64,000 nucleotides of DNA from Paraconiothyrium sp. Pb-2020 (lineage: Eukaryota; Ascomycota; Dothideomycetes; Pleosporales; Didymosphaeriaceae): positions 186,001 through 250,000 of the forward strand of contig JAJUBI010000008.1 in assembly GCA_022419385.1 (NCBI GenBank). The letters are read 5' to 3'. The notes under the pieces are model-generated. The model ran no database searches, was not told the origin of the DNA, and saw only the letters and a program-made list of their open reading frames with translations. Shown piece by piece: positions 33,801 to 45,422 of the stretch (position 1 is its first letter; each line of letters begins with the position of its first letter). The translations under genes and the position numbers were made by a program.

Positions 33801-34845
33801 TTTCGGACGTTGTCTTGTGCATGGACAGTAGAGCTGCATTGAATACCACGTGTATGCACATACGGAACGGCCCTTTGCTTCGACCATTCACTAAACTCCT
33901 GCGCATTGACCGCATGCTGCTGCTTAGCGTCGCCTTCACCGCCTCGACCTCGTCTACCATTCCTCCATTCGAGACCCCTCTAACTCGAATGCTAACATTA
34001 CGCTGTCCCACACTCTCTCTCATCGGTGAAGATCAGAATGCGAACATGATTTGTTCGCACTATTCCAATTGCCTAACCCGATGCGAGGGATACATCGTGG
34101 AGGGATGTGGTTGGTCGATCACGCGTAGCCAGGCAAAACCGCACAAAGCCACTAATTTGTGGGCCCGAGCCCGAGGAACAGGCTTTGGGCAACATCTGCA
34201 TTCTTGAGCAGTAGAAGGGCGTGCCACCGGAGGACTTTGTTGTCGGTCGTGGCCTCCAGGGCTTCTTGGACACTGTCACCACGAGTCACCTAGACAACAC
34301 ATTGCTGAGCCGCTTAGTTTCTCTCCAGGCCTTACATGTCGCAGAGAACCCCAGAACTGATGCTCTACGCGAGCCAGGTTTGTGGCCCAGTAGCGATCAG
34401 TTAGTTGAAGCCCAACAGCCTGTATGCGCAGGCGACAATACTTACCGTTTGCGGGTAACACCTCCGCTCCACTGGATCAACGGCGCGGCGTCATACGCAA
34501 ACCTTGTTTCGACGTCAGAGGCGCGGACGATATGAGAGAACGACTGCATAGCAGCAAGCTCGAGTGCAAAATACCGCCATACCTAGCATTCAAGTGGCGA
34601 CGAGCATTACATTAAACATCTTCGCTTCGGGTCTTGTAAGAATATCCTGAACCAAACGAATAATTGAACAGAAGTACAAGGAGACCCCCTAACGCCAATG
34701 AGTACATGTTACACGCTCCTGACTACGACCGACCGAAATTCCCCATATGATTTCCACTGGCCTCTAATCTAATCGAAAGTATGGCGCTTTCCCTTCCGAA
34801 CGAGTTCTTGAGAGTACTTCGGTATGAGAACTGGCGTGTATCCCT
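30811..34845. other. 4-kb stretch between the two zinc-finger genes
   Basis: No recognisable gene. Many short overlapping frames occur on both strands. Two short spliced frames have good signals but no known product: plus 31048-31069 joined to 31122-31243 (47 residues), and minus 34549-34446 joined to 34364-34286 (60 residues). Base composition looks ordinary by eye, without the AT-richness expected of RIP-mutated repeats. No tandem repeat is seen. Confidence 0.5.
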
Positions 34846-35949
34846 TCAAGGCTTGCGAGATGCCGGAGGTGGTAGGTTCATTTCGGGATGGTCCTTTCTG
34901 TAATGGTTGAGTCTATAATCCGGACGGCTGAACACCTTAATACAAGACTTGGCCTCGCAAGGATATACGGTGCCGGAGTGTTTCGATCGAAGGTGACGTT
35001 GGAGATTGCCGCGCGCGTATTCGCCATTTAAAGAGGTGCCACATATGTCACACTTCGCTTGTGAGACTTCGCTGCGTTACATTAGCGACAACACACAGCA
35101 AGGCTTTCCAGTGGATGATACCTTTGATCCTCGATGCGATCGTTTGGTCCTTGGATATTGTTTCTTGGGGCTGCGTGCGTATAGACTACCTCGTCTCTCG
35201 GCCGGATGGGTATTGGGTTCAGTTGCTGAAAGTTACGGTGAGCTGAAGAGCTACCTAGGTCGTTGTTGCTAGTGTTTCTTAGGATCCAGTACCAATACGA
35301 CATGGGCTTTGATACATACATGTAAGTGCCCAGGATAGGGGGAGTCAATCCAGATGTGCCTATCTGACTAGATGAATAGGATCTATCGGTGGCCGAAGCA
35401 GGCGTCCGAGCTGTCACTGTTCTCGCCGGATAGCGTTCGGAAACTATGCCGGGGACAGGATGAGGTAATGGCGAAGAGTTGTTTGTAGCAATCCACCGGT
35501 ATGGGTCAGGCTGTCCAGAGATCGGCATAGTAACCAACGCTGTTGTCGAAGGGTCGTAAAATTGGCCAGAATAGCCGTGCTGACTGCGCACGTGTGTTCG
35601 CGTGGTATGAGTCGTGTCTCGAGAATTTTCGATCGAAGGAGCTTCTACTGACGTTGGTCGTACAGAATGAGAATTACCCGAAGCAGACTCCACTTGATAA
35701 CGAAGGCCTGCGCTTGTTGTGTGTACCTGCATGTTTGACAGCTCACGCCGGCTCCGGGATGGTGTTGACACTGGCGGTCCGTCATTATCATACGAGATGC
35801 CCTGTAACTCTGGTCAGACCGAGTTTACCAACAAGATAAGTGATCATTCAAGATCATGCGTGAGTGATCATTCAAGATCATGCGTGAGAGCAATGCGAGG
35901 ATGGACGTACGAAATTATAAAAATAACTGTGCGACGCTGGTACCGGCAT
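34846..35949 (-). CDS. C2H2 zinc-finger protein B
   Basis: Four exons: 35949-35911, 35801-35320, 35268-35122 and 35071-34846, 297 residues with consistent phases. Residues 1-220 are disordered and Ser/Thr/Pro-rich (SGQPDPYRWIATNN, SPLPHPVPGIVSERYP). Two fingers end the protein: C-x2-C-x15-H-x4-H (CDICGTSLNGEYARGNLQRH) and C-x4-C-x12-H-x4-H (CEAKSCIKVFSRPDYRLNH), followed by a short tail. Finger 1 shares the pattern LNG-x3-A-x-GNL-x-RH-x-RS with gene A, and the two proteins differ by one residue in length, so they are probably paralogues. The intron 35269-35319 is 51 nt, stop-free and in frame. Exon 1 (13 codons) and its 108-nt intron are the least certain part; that intron holds a 24-bp duplication. 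Confidence 0.72.
35839..35886. repeat. Exact 24-bp tandem duplication in intron 1 of zinc-finger gene B
   Basis: Two identical adjacent copies, 35839-35862 and 35863-35886, each beginning agtgatcattcaagatc. The duplication lies between the proposed splice sites and contributes to the intron being twice the usual length. Confidence 0.9.
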
Positions 35950-38180
35950 ATTTCTGGCCAAGTTGAACACCACGCTCCAGTATAAATCGGAAATATGAGT
36001 AAAGAGCCGGAGCTTTCCTCCTCCAGAGAAGTTGCAGTGGTCCTAGAAGAGAAGTCGTCGGAACCAGAGGGCCTTTCGTCGGCTGGATGTACCTCGTCCA
36101 TATACTTGGGAACGGTGTCTCAGGACATACACGACTCTCGCTGTGAGTGGATGATGCATCGTTCGAATCAAAGCTTACTCCACGACGAGGCATAAACAAA
36201 GACCTTGCGGGCGCGATAGCTGCCAGCTTGTAGTTCCTTGCTGCAATCTCAGGGAATTACTACCCCATTGTGGTCTACCTCCCTGCGGACTCGCTCAATC
36301 ACAGTGCAGCTCGTCGTCCTGTGTAGGCGCAGCCCAGGCAGAGGGAGCGGTATGCCATCTAGGTTCTCCGACTGCCCACCTGTCATGAGCATAGGTGGAG
36401 CCAGCGCAGCATACGGCGGTATGTATCGCGACGACGTCGATTCCTGCTCGCCGGTAGCGAAGATGGGGCGCGCGGATCATCCCAGAAGGACTGCAGAACA
36501 GGACTGGTGCGCTGTTCTCCGGTGAAGGCGCCGTCGTTCAAAACCAATGGATGCAGTTTCCCGACGCACTCGGAGACCCCCCAAAGGCAGCGAGCGCTTG
36601 AGGGCATCCACTAGGGACTCGACACGCCACGTGGAAGGCAACCGACGAACAGACAGACGGTACAGAAGGCGGACGATAGGGCTCGATCTGCATGCATAAG
36701 ACAGAGGCCTAGCGCTGAACGGAGGCGGTGTCACACACTGCAAGCGCTTGCTGAGCTATAGAGCCTCAGGACATCAAGAAAGAGACCGCAACAAGACGTT
36801 GGTAGTTGCCTGAACGCATCCGCCTTTGTTTTTTCGGAATGCGATCCCCGCTTACTTGGCCAGGGGGAAGAGAAGGAAACGGCGGTACAGGCGACGCGCA
36901 GCCGAGGTCGCCATTCCCGAGTGCAGCCAGACCGCAGCGAGCTTGGCATCTCAGACCGGTATCGAACGGACCATTGATGTAGCGCGGGTTTGTGCAGTTG
37001 AACGTGCAGTAATTGGAAGGAAAAAGCCACGACGAGGCTTAGGAGACTTGCGGGGTTCAGGTCGGTGGAGGAACCCACTTCCGTCAATCCATACACTGAT
37101 CCCCGAACAGTTCACAGCAGTGCCTGATGTTCATCGCACGATGTTCCAGACGCGCCCAGACGGAGACAGTATTCTGGTAACAGAAAGTCTACTTAAACAA
37201 ACATGAAAGTCGCGAGAAGGCTATGGATACATAGCCTCCTGAAAAGTGTTCGCGGAAGCGTGCCGTTGACCAACCCCTCTCTCCGAAGTGTATGTTATGT
37301 ACATCTCTTTCGAATCTTTCCAATTAATGCGAACCTTTAGCTTGCAGGAACTACACTCGAATATCATACGTGTGAAAGTTGTGTTGGCTTATACCAAACT
37401 CCAGTAGAATGTCTCCAGAATTGTTACCCAGCATACTTCCACTTTGGCATATATCACGATCCAATCAGCCCAGGACAGAACATGGCCATTCCAAAGATAT
37501 CGAAATATAAGCTCCAAACCAAAGAGGTAGACGCGTACATTGTAGACTAAGTCACGTTCTCTTTCCTCCTCCAGGGCTACACTAGCGTATCGACCCCATA
37601 AGCCGTCACACCGCAACTCATAAACACCTCTTTTACACCGCAACGGATTAAGTCTCTGCTCGAACCGCATGTATTGTTTTCTCACACCGCATCCCCTCCC
37701 CTTAAACAGCATCACTGTCTCGGGACAATAAACGCAACATCCCAGCTCAAAACAATGATACACAACGCGTTGAGGTACCCTCCTCGACCAAGAAGTTCAG
37801 TCGATTGGATCTACAATTGAGATTTTCAAAGTGTCCATAGTCATTCAAAGCGATTATAGATGTAGTTCTGACAGACTGAAGCGAAACGTGAATCTCTTAA
37901 GTAACCCCCCACACCAACTGTAAAGAACGATAACCTCAGAGGCCTGGAAACCACTTGCTTTGTCGATCATGACCGCCCCACCTGACTGCACACGCCCTCC
38001 ACAATTGAAGTTTTCCACGAACTCGTAGAGCAAGATATTTGAATCCTAGATCGATATCAGGCTATTTGCATTACGCACAGTACACTATATCTTTGTCTGC
38101 CCTGGAGTACTCGTACATGCGGCTTCATAGCCACTCCAGAATACATTCATTTCCTTCATCAGCTGCCGGCCCTTGCCCGT
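35950..38180. other. Gene-poor stretch right of zinc-finger gene B
   Basis: About 2.2 kb with the upstream region of gene B and the RPT1 3' end. The best frame is minus 37389-37763 (124 codons, begins MYHCFELGCCVYCPETV, with several Cys and a hydrophobic Trp/Tyr-rich end). It starts at an ATG and has no rival of equal length, but no family is recognised and I do not call it. Other frames overlap on both strands. Confidence 0.45.
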
Positions 38181-39656
38181 CTAGTTGTATTGCATGTAAG
38201 TGGCCGTAGAGTTGAACTTCAAGTTGCCCTTGATGACCTTGTCCACGGCAGCCAGGAAATCCTTCTCAGTTGCCACCTTCCTCCTCGCACGGATAGCAAA
38301 CATACCCGCCTCGGTCGCCACACTCCTCAGCTCAGCACCCGTGCTGTTCGGGCATAACCGCGAGATGAGCTCCCAACGGATGTCGCGCTCTACACTCATG
38401 CTCTTGGCATGGATACGCAGAATGTTGGCACGCCCCTCCATATCAGGGAGCGAGAACTCGATCTTTCGATCGATACGACCGGGACGCATGAGGGCGGGGT
38501 CGAGTGTGGAAGGCCTGTTGGTAGCGAACATGACCTTGATGTTTCCGCGGGAGTCGAAGCCGTCGAGCTGGGTAATGAGCTCCAACATGGTTCGCTGGAC
38601 CTCGTTGTCACCTCCTGCGCCGTCGTCGAAACGTGCACCTCCTATAGCATCGACTTCGTCAAAGAAGATGATGCATGCCTTCTTTGTCCGCGCCATCTCG
38701 AAGAGCTCACGCACCATTCGTGCCCCCTCGCCCACGTACTTCTGTACTAGCTCGGAGCCAATGACTCTTATGAAAGTAGCGTCTGTCCGGTTGGCGACAG
38801 CTCGAGCGCAAAGCGTCTTTCCGGTTCCGGGAGGACCGTAAAGAAGGGCACCCTTGGGAGGGTCGATACCAAGGTTCACAAATCGCTCGGGAGAGAGGAG
38901 GGGCATCTCGACGACTTCTCGTAGCTTCTCGATCTGCTCTTTACAGCCACCAACATCGCCGTACGTGACATCGGGCTTGTCTTCGACCGTCATCATGGTC
39001 ACCGAGGGGTCGATCTTTGGCGGTAGCGGGAGGAGGATCTGGTACTTGTTTCGATCGACGCCGACGCGCATGCCCTCTTCGATATCCGTCGGTGATACCC
39101 GCTCGCCAAGGTTAACAACGAACTTAGCGATTTGCTTGACGTTGATGACATATTTGCTCTTCTCCGGGTCTTTCTCGTCTTGTATTATCTTTGTGCATCG
39201 GGCGACTTGGAGGGGCTGTTCTTCCTGCATGCGTTGTCGGTCGGCGGCGATGTCCCATAGATGTGGAGGTGCAAGACCGGTATCTGATTCCTAGACAATA
39301 ATTAGACGCTGCGTCGGCTCACCAGCGGGTTACGTAGAAAGTACCTTGACACCTGGGCAATGTTAGTGGGGTCGACATTGGAGTGGTCGTTGATGGAACT
39401 CACCAATCTTCTCGTTTATGGTTTGCTGCTTGTCCTTGATCTCCTTCTCAAGCTTCTTGAGCTCTGCGCCATACGGTGCGGCACCGTACGTCTTCAGCAC
39501 TTGAATGTCCCTGACTTCATTTAGTATCCTGAATCGCGCTATGCCCACCGGCGTGCCTTACTCGTCGGTCAGAGGTGTGATCTTCTTCTCCTCAACCTCG
39601 TCGTCGGCGAAGTTCTTCTGGTACTTCTCCCAGTTGGAGCCCGTGGCGGAGGGCAT
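38181..39656 (-). CDS. RPT1: 26S proteasome regulatory ATPase subunit RPT1
   Basis: Four exons: 39656-39562, 39510-39404, 39352-39345 and 39290-38181, 439 residues. RPT1 (PSMC2) is one of six AAA ATPases of the 19S base that unfold substrates into the core particle. Seen: an N-terminal coiled coil (ELKKLEKEIKDKQQTINEK), SDTGLAPPHLWD, the OB segment EEGMRVGVDRNKYQI, Walker A GPPGTGKT (residues 222-229), Walker B IIFFDEVDAIGG, the arginine fingers in the MRPGRIDRKIEF region and the C terminus TYMQYN. The specific match to RPT1 rather than RPT2-6 is clear in RFDDGAGGDNEVQRTMLEL and SMSVERDIRWELISRLCP. Exon 3 is a microexon of 8 nt (GTGTCAAG) that restores KIGVKESDTG. The gene diverges from CCT4. 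Confidence 0.95.
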
Positions 39657-39996
39657 GTTTGCGCTTCAGGCAATGTGCGGAGTCGGCCTCGATAGCGGTG
39701 GAGGTGCGTGAGGATAGGCGGGAAAAGTTCGGTTCGGGTCCAACGACAGCGAGCGTGTGCGGACGATCGTGTGGCTGACTGGTGTTTGGGATATGGATGG
39801 CGAGTGACGGTGTTGTAATCAGTGAAGGTAGCTGTCAGGCTGTCGGCGAATCGGCGCTTCAGTCGCGCCTGCCGAAGTTCCCCCGCCGCGCGCCTTTGAA
39901 TTTATCGCGTTGACCCCAAACCGCACGAGGCAGCAGCGCTTCGACACCATACGCGATACCCTTTTTCGTCTATTGTTTTAAATTGATCCGCACAAG
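39657..39996. promoter_or_regulatory. Shared promoter region of RPT1 and CCT4
   Basis: Start codons 340 bp apart on opposite strands. The centre (39850-39930) is GC-rich, with several short GCG/CGCC motifs, and is followed by a T-rich tract just before the CCT4 start. No TATA box and no clear Rpn4-type proteasome element (GGTGGCAAA) is visible. Confidence 0.5.
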
Positions 39997-41850
39997 ATGG
40001 CAGCACAGGTAGCCTCAGGTGGTGGCGGTGGGAATGCTGCGTTCAAGGTACACAAGCTGTTGTGAGCTGTGAAAACATTGACTGACAGCTGTAACAGGAC
40101 AAGGAGAAGCCCAGAGCTGTGCGGATAGCCAACATCGTCGCCGCAAGAGGTACGAACAGAACTCGAAATCATGCTCAGAGCTGAAGCTGACATATCATTA
40201 CAGCTGTGTCCGACGCAATCCGAACTGTATGTGGAGCTATGGAGGAGGGGGCGGGGTGATTAACATACTGACCATGGTGTAGTCTCTTGGACCCAAGGGA
40301 ATGGACAAGATGGTATGCAGCAAGAACACGATGAGTCCGGACGCTGCTAATCAGCTCAGATTCAAACCGGCAAAGGCGAGACCATCATTACCAACGATGG
40401 CGCGACTATGTTGAACCAGATGAGCGTCATGCACCCCTCCGCAAAAATGCTCGTCGACCTCGCACATGCCCAGGATATCGAAGCAGGAGATGGAACCACA
40501 TCGGTCGTTGTCATAGCAGGCAGTCTGTTGGGTGCTGCCGAGCGGTTATTGTCAAAGGGCATACACCCTACAGTTATCTCAGAGGCTTTCCAGCGCGCCG
40601 CCGCACATTCGATCGAGATCCTCACCGGCATGTCGATACCGATTTCACTGGCCGACCGACCAACCCTGCTGAAGACCGCAACAACGGCGCTTTCGTCCAA
40701 GATTGTAGCACAGGAGCCCAAGCTGCCCGCCATGGCTGTAGACTCCGTCTTGAAAATTATCGACCCTAAGACTGCCGACAACGTGGATCTAAAGAACATC
40801 CGTATAATCAAGAAGGCGGGTGGAACCATCGAGGACAGCGAAATGACCGACGGTCTGGTACTCCACCAGCCTGTAGTCAAGAGCGCAGGAGGCCCCACAA
40901 TGAAAGAGAAGGCGAGAATTGGCCTGATACAATTCCAGCTTAGCCCCCCTAAGCCAGATATGGAGAACCAGATTGTCGTCAATGATTACAGGCAAATGGA
41001 CAAGATTCTAAAGGAGGAGCGGACGTATCTGCTCAACATGGTCAAGAAAATCCAAAAGGCGAAGTGCAACGTGCTGTTTATCCAGAAGTCTATTCTACGC
41101 GACGCAGTAAACGACCTCAGTCTGCACTTCTTGTCAAAACTCAAGATTCTCGTTGTCAAGGACATTGAGCGCGATGAAATCGAGTTCATCTGCAAGGTAA
41201 GGACGGCGACTCAGCCACGAAGGTTTCTCACTGACTGGGTATAGAGCACTGGTTGCAAGCCGATTGCCGACATCGATTCATTCACAGAGGACAAGCTTGG
41301 CTCCGCTGATCTTATCGAGGAGGTTCAGACATCGGGCGCAAGATATGTAAAGGTATCGGGTGTGAAGGCCGCCGCGTCCACCGTCTCCATTGTCTGCCGA
41401 GGTGCGAACTCATTGATTCTCGATGAGACAGAGCGCTCGTTGCACGACGCACATTGCGCCATCCGCTCGCTAGTGAAGAAGAAGGCCCTCCTTGCAGGTG
41501 GCGGCGCACCCGAAACAGAGATCGCACACCGACTTTCTATCAAGGCGCGTGAGCTTACAGGTACCGAGGCTATCTGCTGGAAAGCTTTCGCAGACGCCAT
41601 GGAAGTCATTCCCACGACTCTCGCGGAAAACGCGGGATTGAACAGCATCAGGGTTGTAACGGAGCTGAGGCATCTTCACGCACAGGATCAGAGGAATGCC
41701 GGCGTCAGTATCAAGAGCGGTGGCGTGAAGAACGACATCGCGGAGGAGAACGTGCTGCAGCCCCTGCTCGTGAGCACGAGCGCCATCGAGCTGGCCGCAG
41801 AGACAGTCAAGATGATACTGCGAATCGACGATATTGCCCTGTCCAGGTAG
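39997..41850 (+). CDS. CCT4: T-complex chaperonin subunit delta (CCT4)
   Basis: Six exons: 39997-40047, 40098-40149, 40204-40226, 40283-40312, 40360-41196 and 41245-41850, 532 residues (human 539). CCT folds actin and tubulin in the cytosol as an eight-subunit double ring. Seen: SLGPKGMDKM, TITNDGAT-type IITNDGATML, the ATP-site loop GDGTTSVVV, VNDYRQMDKILKEER in the middle, the apical region, GGGAPETEI and the closing IDDIALSR. Delta identity follows from the combination MAAQ..., RTSLGPKGMDKMI and ILRIDDI near the end. The first 126 coding bases are spread over three very short exons, and exon 4 has 30 nt, an intron-dense 5' end typical of conserved fungal genes. Confidence 0.94.
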
Positions 41851-43719
41851 AAGTAGACGCGCGTCCATAGGCGTTTGTATAGACTAGCGCTGCGATAGTG
41901 AAAATACCACGAGAGCAATGAGACGACCATGATGGATACCTATGCTTTCATGCTCCAGAAGCCTCGACGAAAATACCGCGCCTTGTAGGCTTTCTTTTTG
42001 TTTTCCTAACACTTGCTTCAGTTTCAGCACGTCACTGAGCATGCCTGTTCGTGAGCATGCGCCGGGCTCAAAGTGAAAAAGTCCTTCTATTCGAGCAATC
42101 CCGCAGCAACAAGGTCCCAATGGAGATCTCCCCCGCGAACATACCGTGCCCTCACGGACAAAGTCTGTAGGCTGGAAGGCTATTAGGGCGGCCGTAACCT
42201 ACCATCACAAGACATCCCCACGACTCATGCAGCACCATACCTAGTTCGCACTCGTCCATCCTGCAACAGTTTGCGCACCTCCTCCGAGCGTTCCAAATGC
42301 ATCTCCTACCAGTGCCATACCCACCACTTCTTCCCCGCTACTCACACCCCTCCTCCGAATCACACTTGCAATACCCCGTAGCCCCCTAGAACCTCCCCCG
42401 CGCATTCCCGCACACCACACCCCGCTCACCTCATTAACGACACTCCAGGTAAGCGCATCTCCCGTGCAAAACGCAGGGGGAGCAGTGCGTATGTATCGCA
42501 TGAATGTGATGCCCGCAACGGGTGCGTTCGTCCGGGCGTTATTGCAGGAGTATATAGGATAGCGTGCCCGCGGCGGCGCAACGTGGCGCCGCGCGTGGCT
42601 GCTGGGTATCCATAACCACAGTACCATACCATACCATACAGACTACTTTACATCCGCGTGGGCTTCAGGCGAGCATCACATGGTGATGCGCTGCGAGTCA
42701 GGACAACGGAGCTACCTCATGCACTTCGACGGCTGCCGCTCTCAGCCCGTTTTCTTTACCTGCTACCGCAACGCACCCGCGGCGGACGCGCGCGCTGCCT
42801 TCTTCCACAGTCGCTGCGCTTCATCCCGCCCTGCCCAGTTCTAGAAAACGACGGCGGCCAGCGAGGTGCTTACGTTTCCACCGCACCAGGGCGGTGTGTA
42901 AGCGTAGTCTTATGCGCGACATTTGTAGGTTTGCGCTAAGCGCATGGGGGCGGGTGTGCCTGCGTTAGCAGGGGTGGGTGCGTGGACTGGGAGCGGGAGA
43001 GTGCGGTGCCGGAGGGGTGATTTGTATAGGGGTGGGGCGTGCGTGTTTGTGAGGAAGGGAGGAAGAGGAAGGGAGTGCAATGGAGGATGGGTTGCGCGGA
43101 ACCGAACGAAGCTTGCTAACGCCTACGATTGTGCTTGGAGGGGCATGCGTGGTGATGGCCACTGACAGACGTGTAGACATTTTCCCAGGGAGTCATTCGC
43201 AAGGACGTGGAAACAAGCAGCCATTTGCTTCACAAGCGACCGTCACCCGATGTAGATGATCATAGGGTCGTTTCATCAAGTGCCTTTTTGCATTTCCGCT
43301 TTTGCCAGTCCGAATGGGAACTGGGGGTATCTACCGTCCTCCAAATCTACACCATGATCATGGACCCAATATCCCGCGATAGCACCGCTAGCCATGTATG
43401 CTATGCCCGGCATCTTCCGGGCACATAGACTATCATTTGCGGTGTATCTGATTCGTCTCGTCTCGTCTCGGTCATGCATGCATGCTAATTGGTATATTAT
43501 ACACTGAAAGGAAATTGGCCTGCGTGCGAGCGCTAGCCGTAGAATCGAGTTCGTCTCTGGAAACAACGCCCGCTAAAGTACAGCAAAGGGGGATTATGAT
43601 GATCGTCGAAAGAAAAAGGGATTAGAAAGGAGATTTAGGTTGAGGTTAGGATGGTACGTGTCGTGACGCATGCATCGTGTGGGTGCTCATAAATCGTGCA
43701 GAGTGCTTTGTCGTGGGGC
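41851..43719. other. 1.9-kb convergent intergenic region
   Basis: Between the 3' ends of CCT4 and the next gene. Contains a GC-rich part (42240-43100) with several random-looking frames, a short (CCATA)n run near 42620-42640 and a (TCGTC)n run followed by CATGCATGCATGC near 43453-43484. No gene is recognised. Confidence 0.5.
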
Positions 43720-45422
43720 TCAGCGTCCCTTCTTGCTGGTGCGCTTGAGGAGCCGGCTGACGAGGTTGCCATGGGCCTTCGGCTTGACGTAGAACGGGCC
43801 TTTGGTTCCGTTCATGTCGTCCGAGAGCGGAAGATCGTCCAGGGCGAAAGGGTCGTCTTTGGTATTCTTCTGCCCTTGCCAGCCGTACAACTGCTCTTCG
43901 TCTGCCCGCAGGTCTGGCCGAGTGAGGGTCATGCGCAGCGTCATCTCGCGGTTCAGGCGGCCAGAGACCGGGTGGATCAAAGGCACACCGTTGGAGTCGA
44001 TGGACGAAGAGAAGTTCGACGATTGCTTGCGAGCGTGGTACCGGAAGGAAAGGCCCACACTGGAAGGCGTGACCGGCGAGTCGAAGTCGGCAACAGACTC
44101 AGCATCCGACTCCAGGCCGTTGTTGTCCTCCTCGTTGTCGTCCAAGAAAGACATGCGGTCGTCCTTGAGGAAGGTCTGCATATCGCGGCTGAAGTTGCGG
44201 GCATCGGTGCTGATGGGAGGGAGTTGGTAGCGAGGCGGCATAGTGTCGTCTCCGCTAGTGGAGGGGAATCCAAACTCGACGGCTTCATCAAACTTCTGCG
44301 GGGAAGCGAGGAACTGCAGCTTCTTGCGTGTCTCGGCATCTCGGTAGTGGGTAGCCTCAGGGTCGAATACCGGGGCCTGGGGCGTGTGCGAGGAACGCCT
44401 GCCGGAGAGGGACTGCGAGTGGGCCCGCTGATGCCAGGGCGCGGTTCCACGAGCGGAGAGGGTCTCCGGAGCGAGGGGTGCAGAGGACGTCGAGCTGCGG
44501 TGAGGGATGTTGGTGAGCGACAGGGTCCGCCTGAAGCTGGCCCGCGAGGGTTGTGAGGTCAACGGGCTCATTGTGTCGAGATACAGCAGGCTGCTTTCTG
44601 TGTCTGCGTTCAGCTCTTGCCCGGGGCCGTAGGGCGAGCCGCGAGTAGGGGAGATGTCGGCCGACGAGACGCTGGACCGCCGCCTGAGGGTGCGTCCACG
44701 GTGGGGAGCGGAACCGTGGCCGTTGTCGTCGTGGTTGTTGAAGCCAAAGTGGAAGTCGCCGAAGCGTTGCTCCTCGTCGTGGGGCAGGTGCGTCCGACGG
44801 GAGGGAGGCAAGGGCGAGCCGGTCGTGGATAGCTCGCAGCGGCCGACCAGAATCGTCTGCTCCTCGCGAGAAAATGCACTGCGCTGGACCTTTGGCGGCA
44901 GCGACAAGAAGAACGAGGCGTCGGCCTGCGCGACGTAATGGTCGTGCTTTAGGCTTTCGGCTCGTGCAAGTCGGCGACGTGTGGATGCTAGCGGAAGTAT
45001 CGAACGGTGGATGGCGGTGGACCTCGAGCGACACGGGCGCGCTTGAAACTGATGCTTGTGCTCCCCTTGCTGCTCGTGCAGGGCGTGTTCCTCAGCAATG
45101 CGCAGACGCTCGAGCGAGCTAAAGTACTTTCGTCTGCAGGCGCACTGGTCAGCATCATGGCGTCCAAGGTTGTCAGGTACGCGGCCCGCGGTGGGGTGGG
45201 AGATGAAGAGGTTTATGCGCCCCTATCACAATCACATTCGGCCAGCAAATCACGGGTGCAGCAGGATTGCCAAAAGTTGCATGGCGGTACGCACCTCAAT
45301 GGTTCAGGCAACGACTCAAACTCGGCATGCGAGCATGGAGCAACGACCTTTGCCTTCTTCTTCATGGTGCCGGCGCGGCGAGGGACGCGGATGCGGAGGG
45401 GACGTCGTGGGTTCTCAGGCAT
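43720..45422 (-). CDS. Fungus-specific Ser/Pro-rich protein of unknown function
   Basis: Two exons, 45422-45295 and 45133-43720, 513 residues; the 161-nt intron (GTGCGT...CTGCAG, with GCTGAC 12 nt before the acceptor) joins in phase. Exon 1 encodes a basic start (MPENPRRPLRIRVPRRAG) and a Cys/His segment. The join reads ESLPEPLRRKYFSSLERLRI, then QADASFFLSLPPKVQRSAF and FSREEQTILV. The middle is Ser/Thr-rich and probably phosphorylated. Near the C terminus ETRKKLQFLASPQKFDEAVE, an acidic cluster and REMTLRMTLTRPDLRA are the most conserved-looking blocks; the end is basic. I recall similar uncharacterised proteins across Ascomycota but know no function. A 286-codon frame on the opposite strand is a shadow. 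Confidence 0.7.

Noticed and set aside
26438..38180. Decayed transposon cluster
   Set aside because: No transposase, reverse transcriptase or integrase segments, no terminal repeats, and no AT-rich RIP signature by eye.
38200..38841. 213-codon plus-strand frame opposite RPT1
   Set aside because: It is antisense to conserved RPT1 codons and has the Ser/Arg-rich composition of a shadow frame.
42241..42627. 128-codon minus-strand frame in the CCT4 3' intergenic region
   Set aside because: Lies in GC-rich sequence where several frames stay open by chance; no recognisable product.
43696..44556. 286-codon plus-strand frame opposite the Ser/Pro-rich gene
   Set aside because: Antisense to a frame with conserved blocks; no splice or start context of its own.
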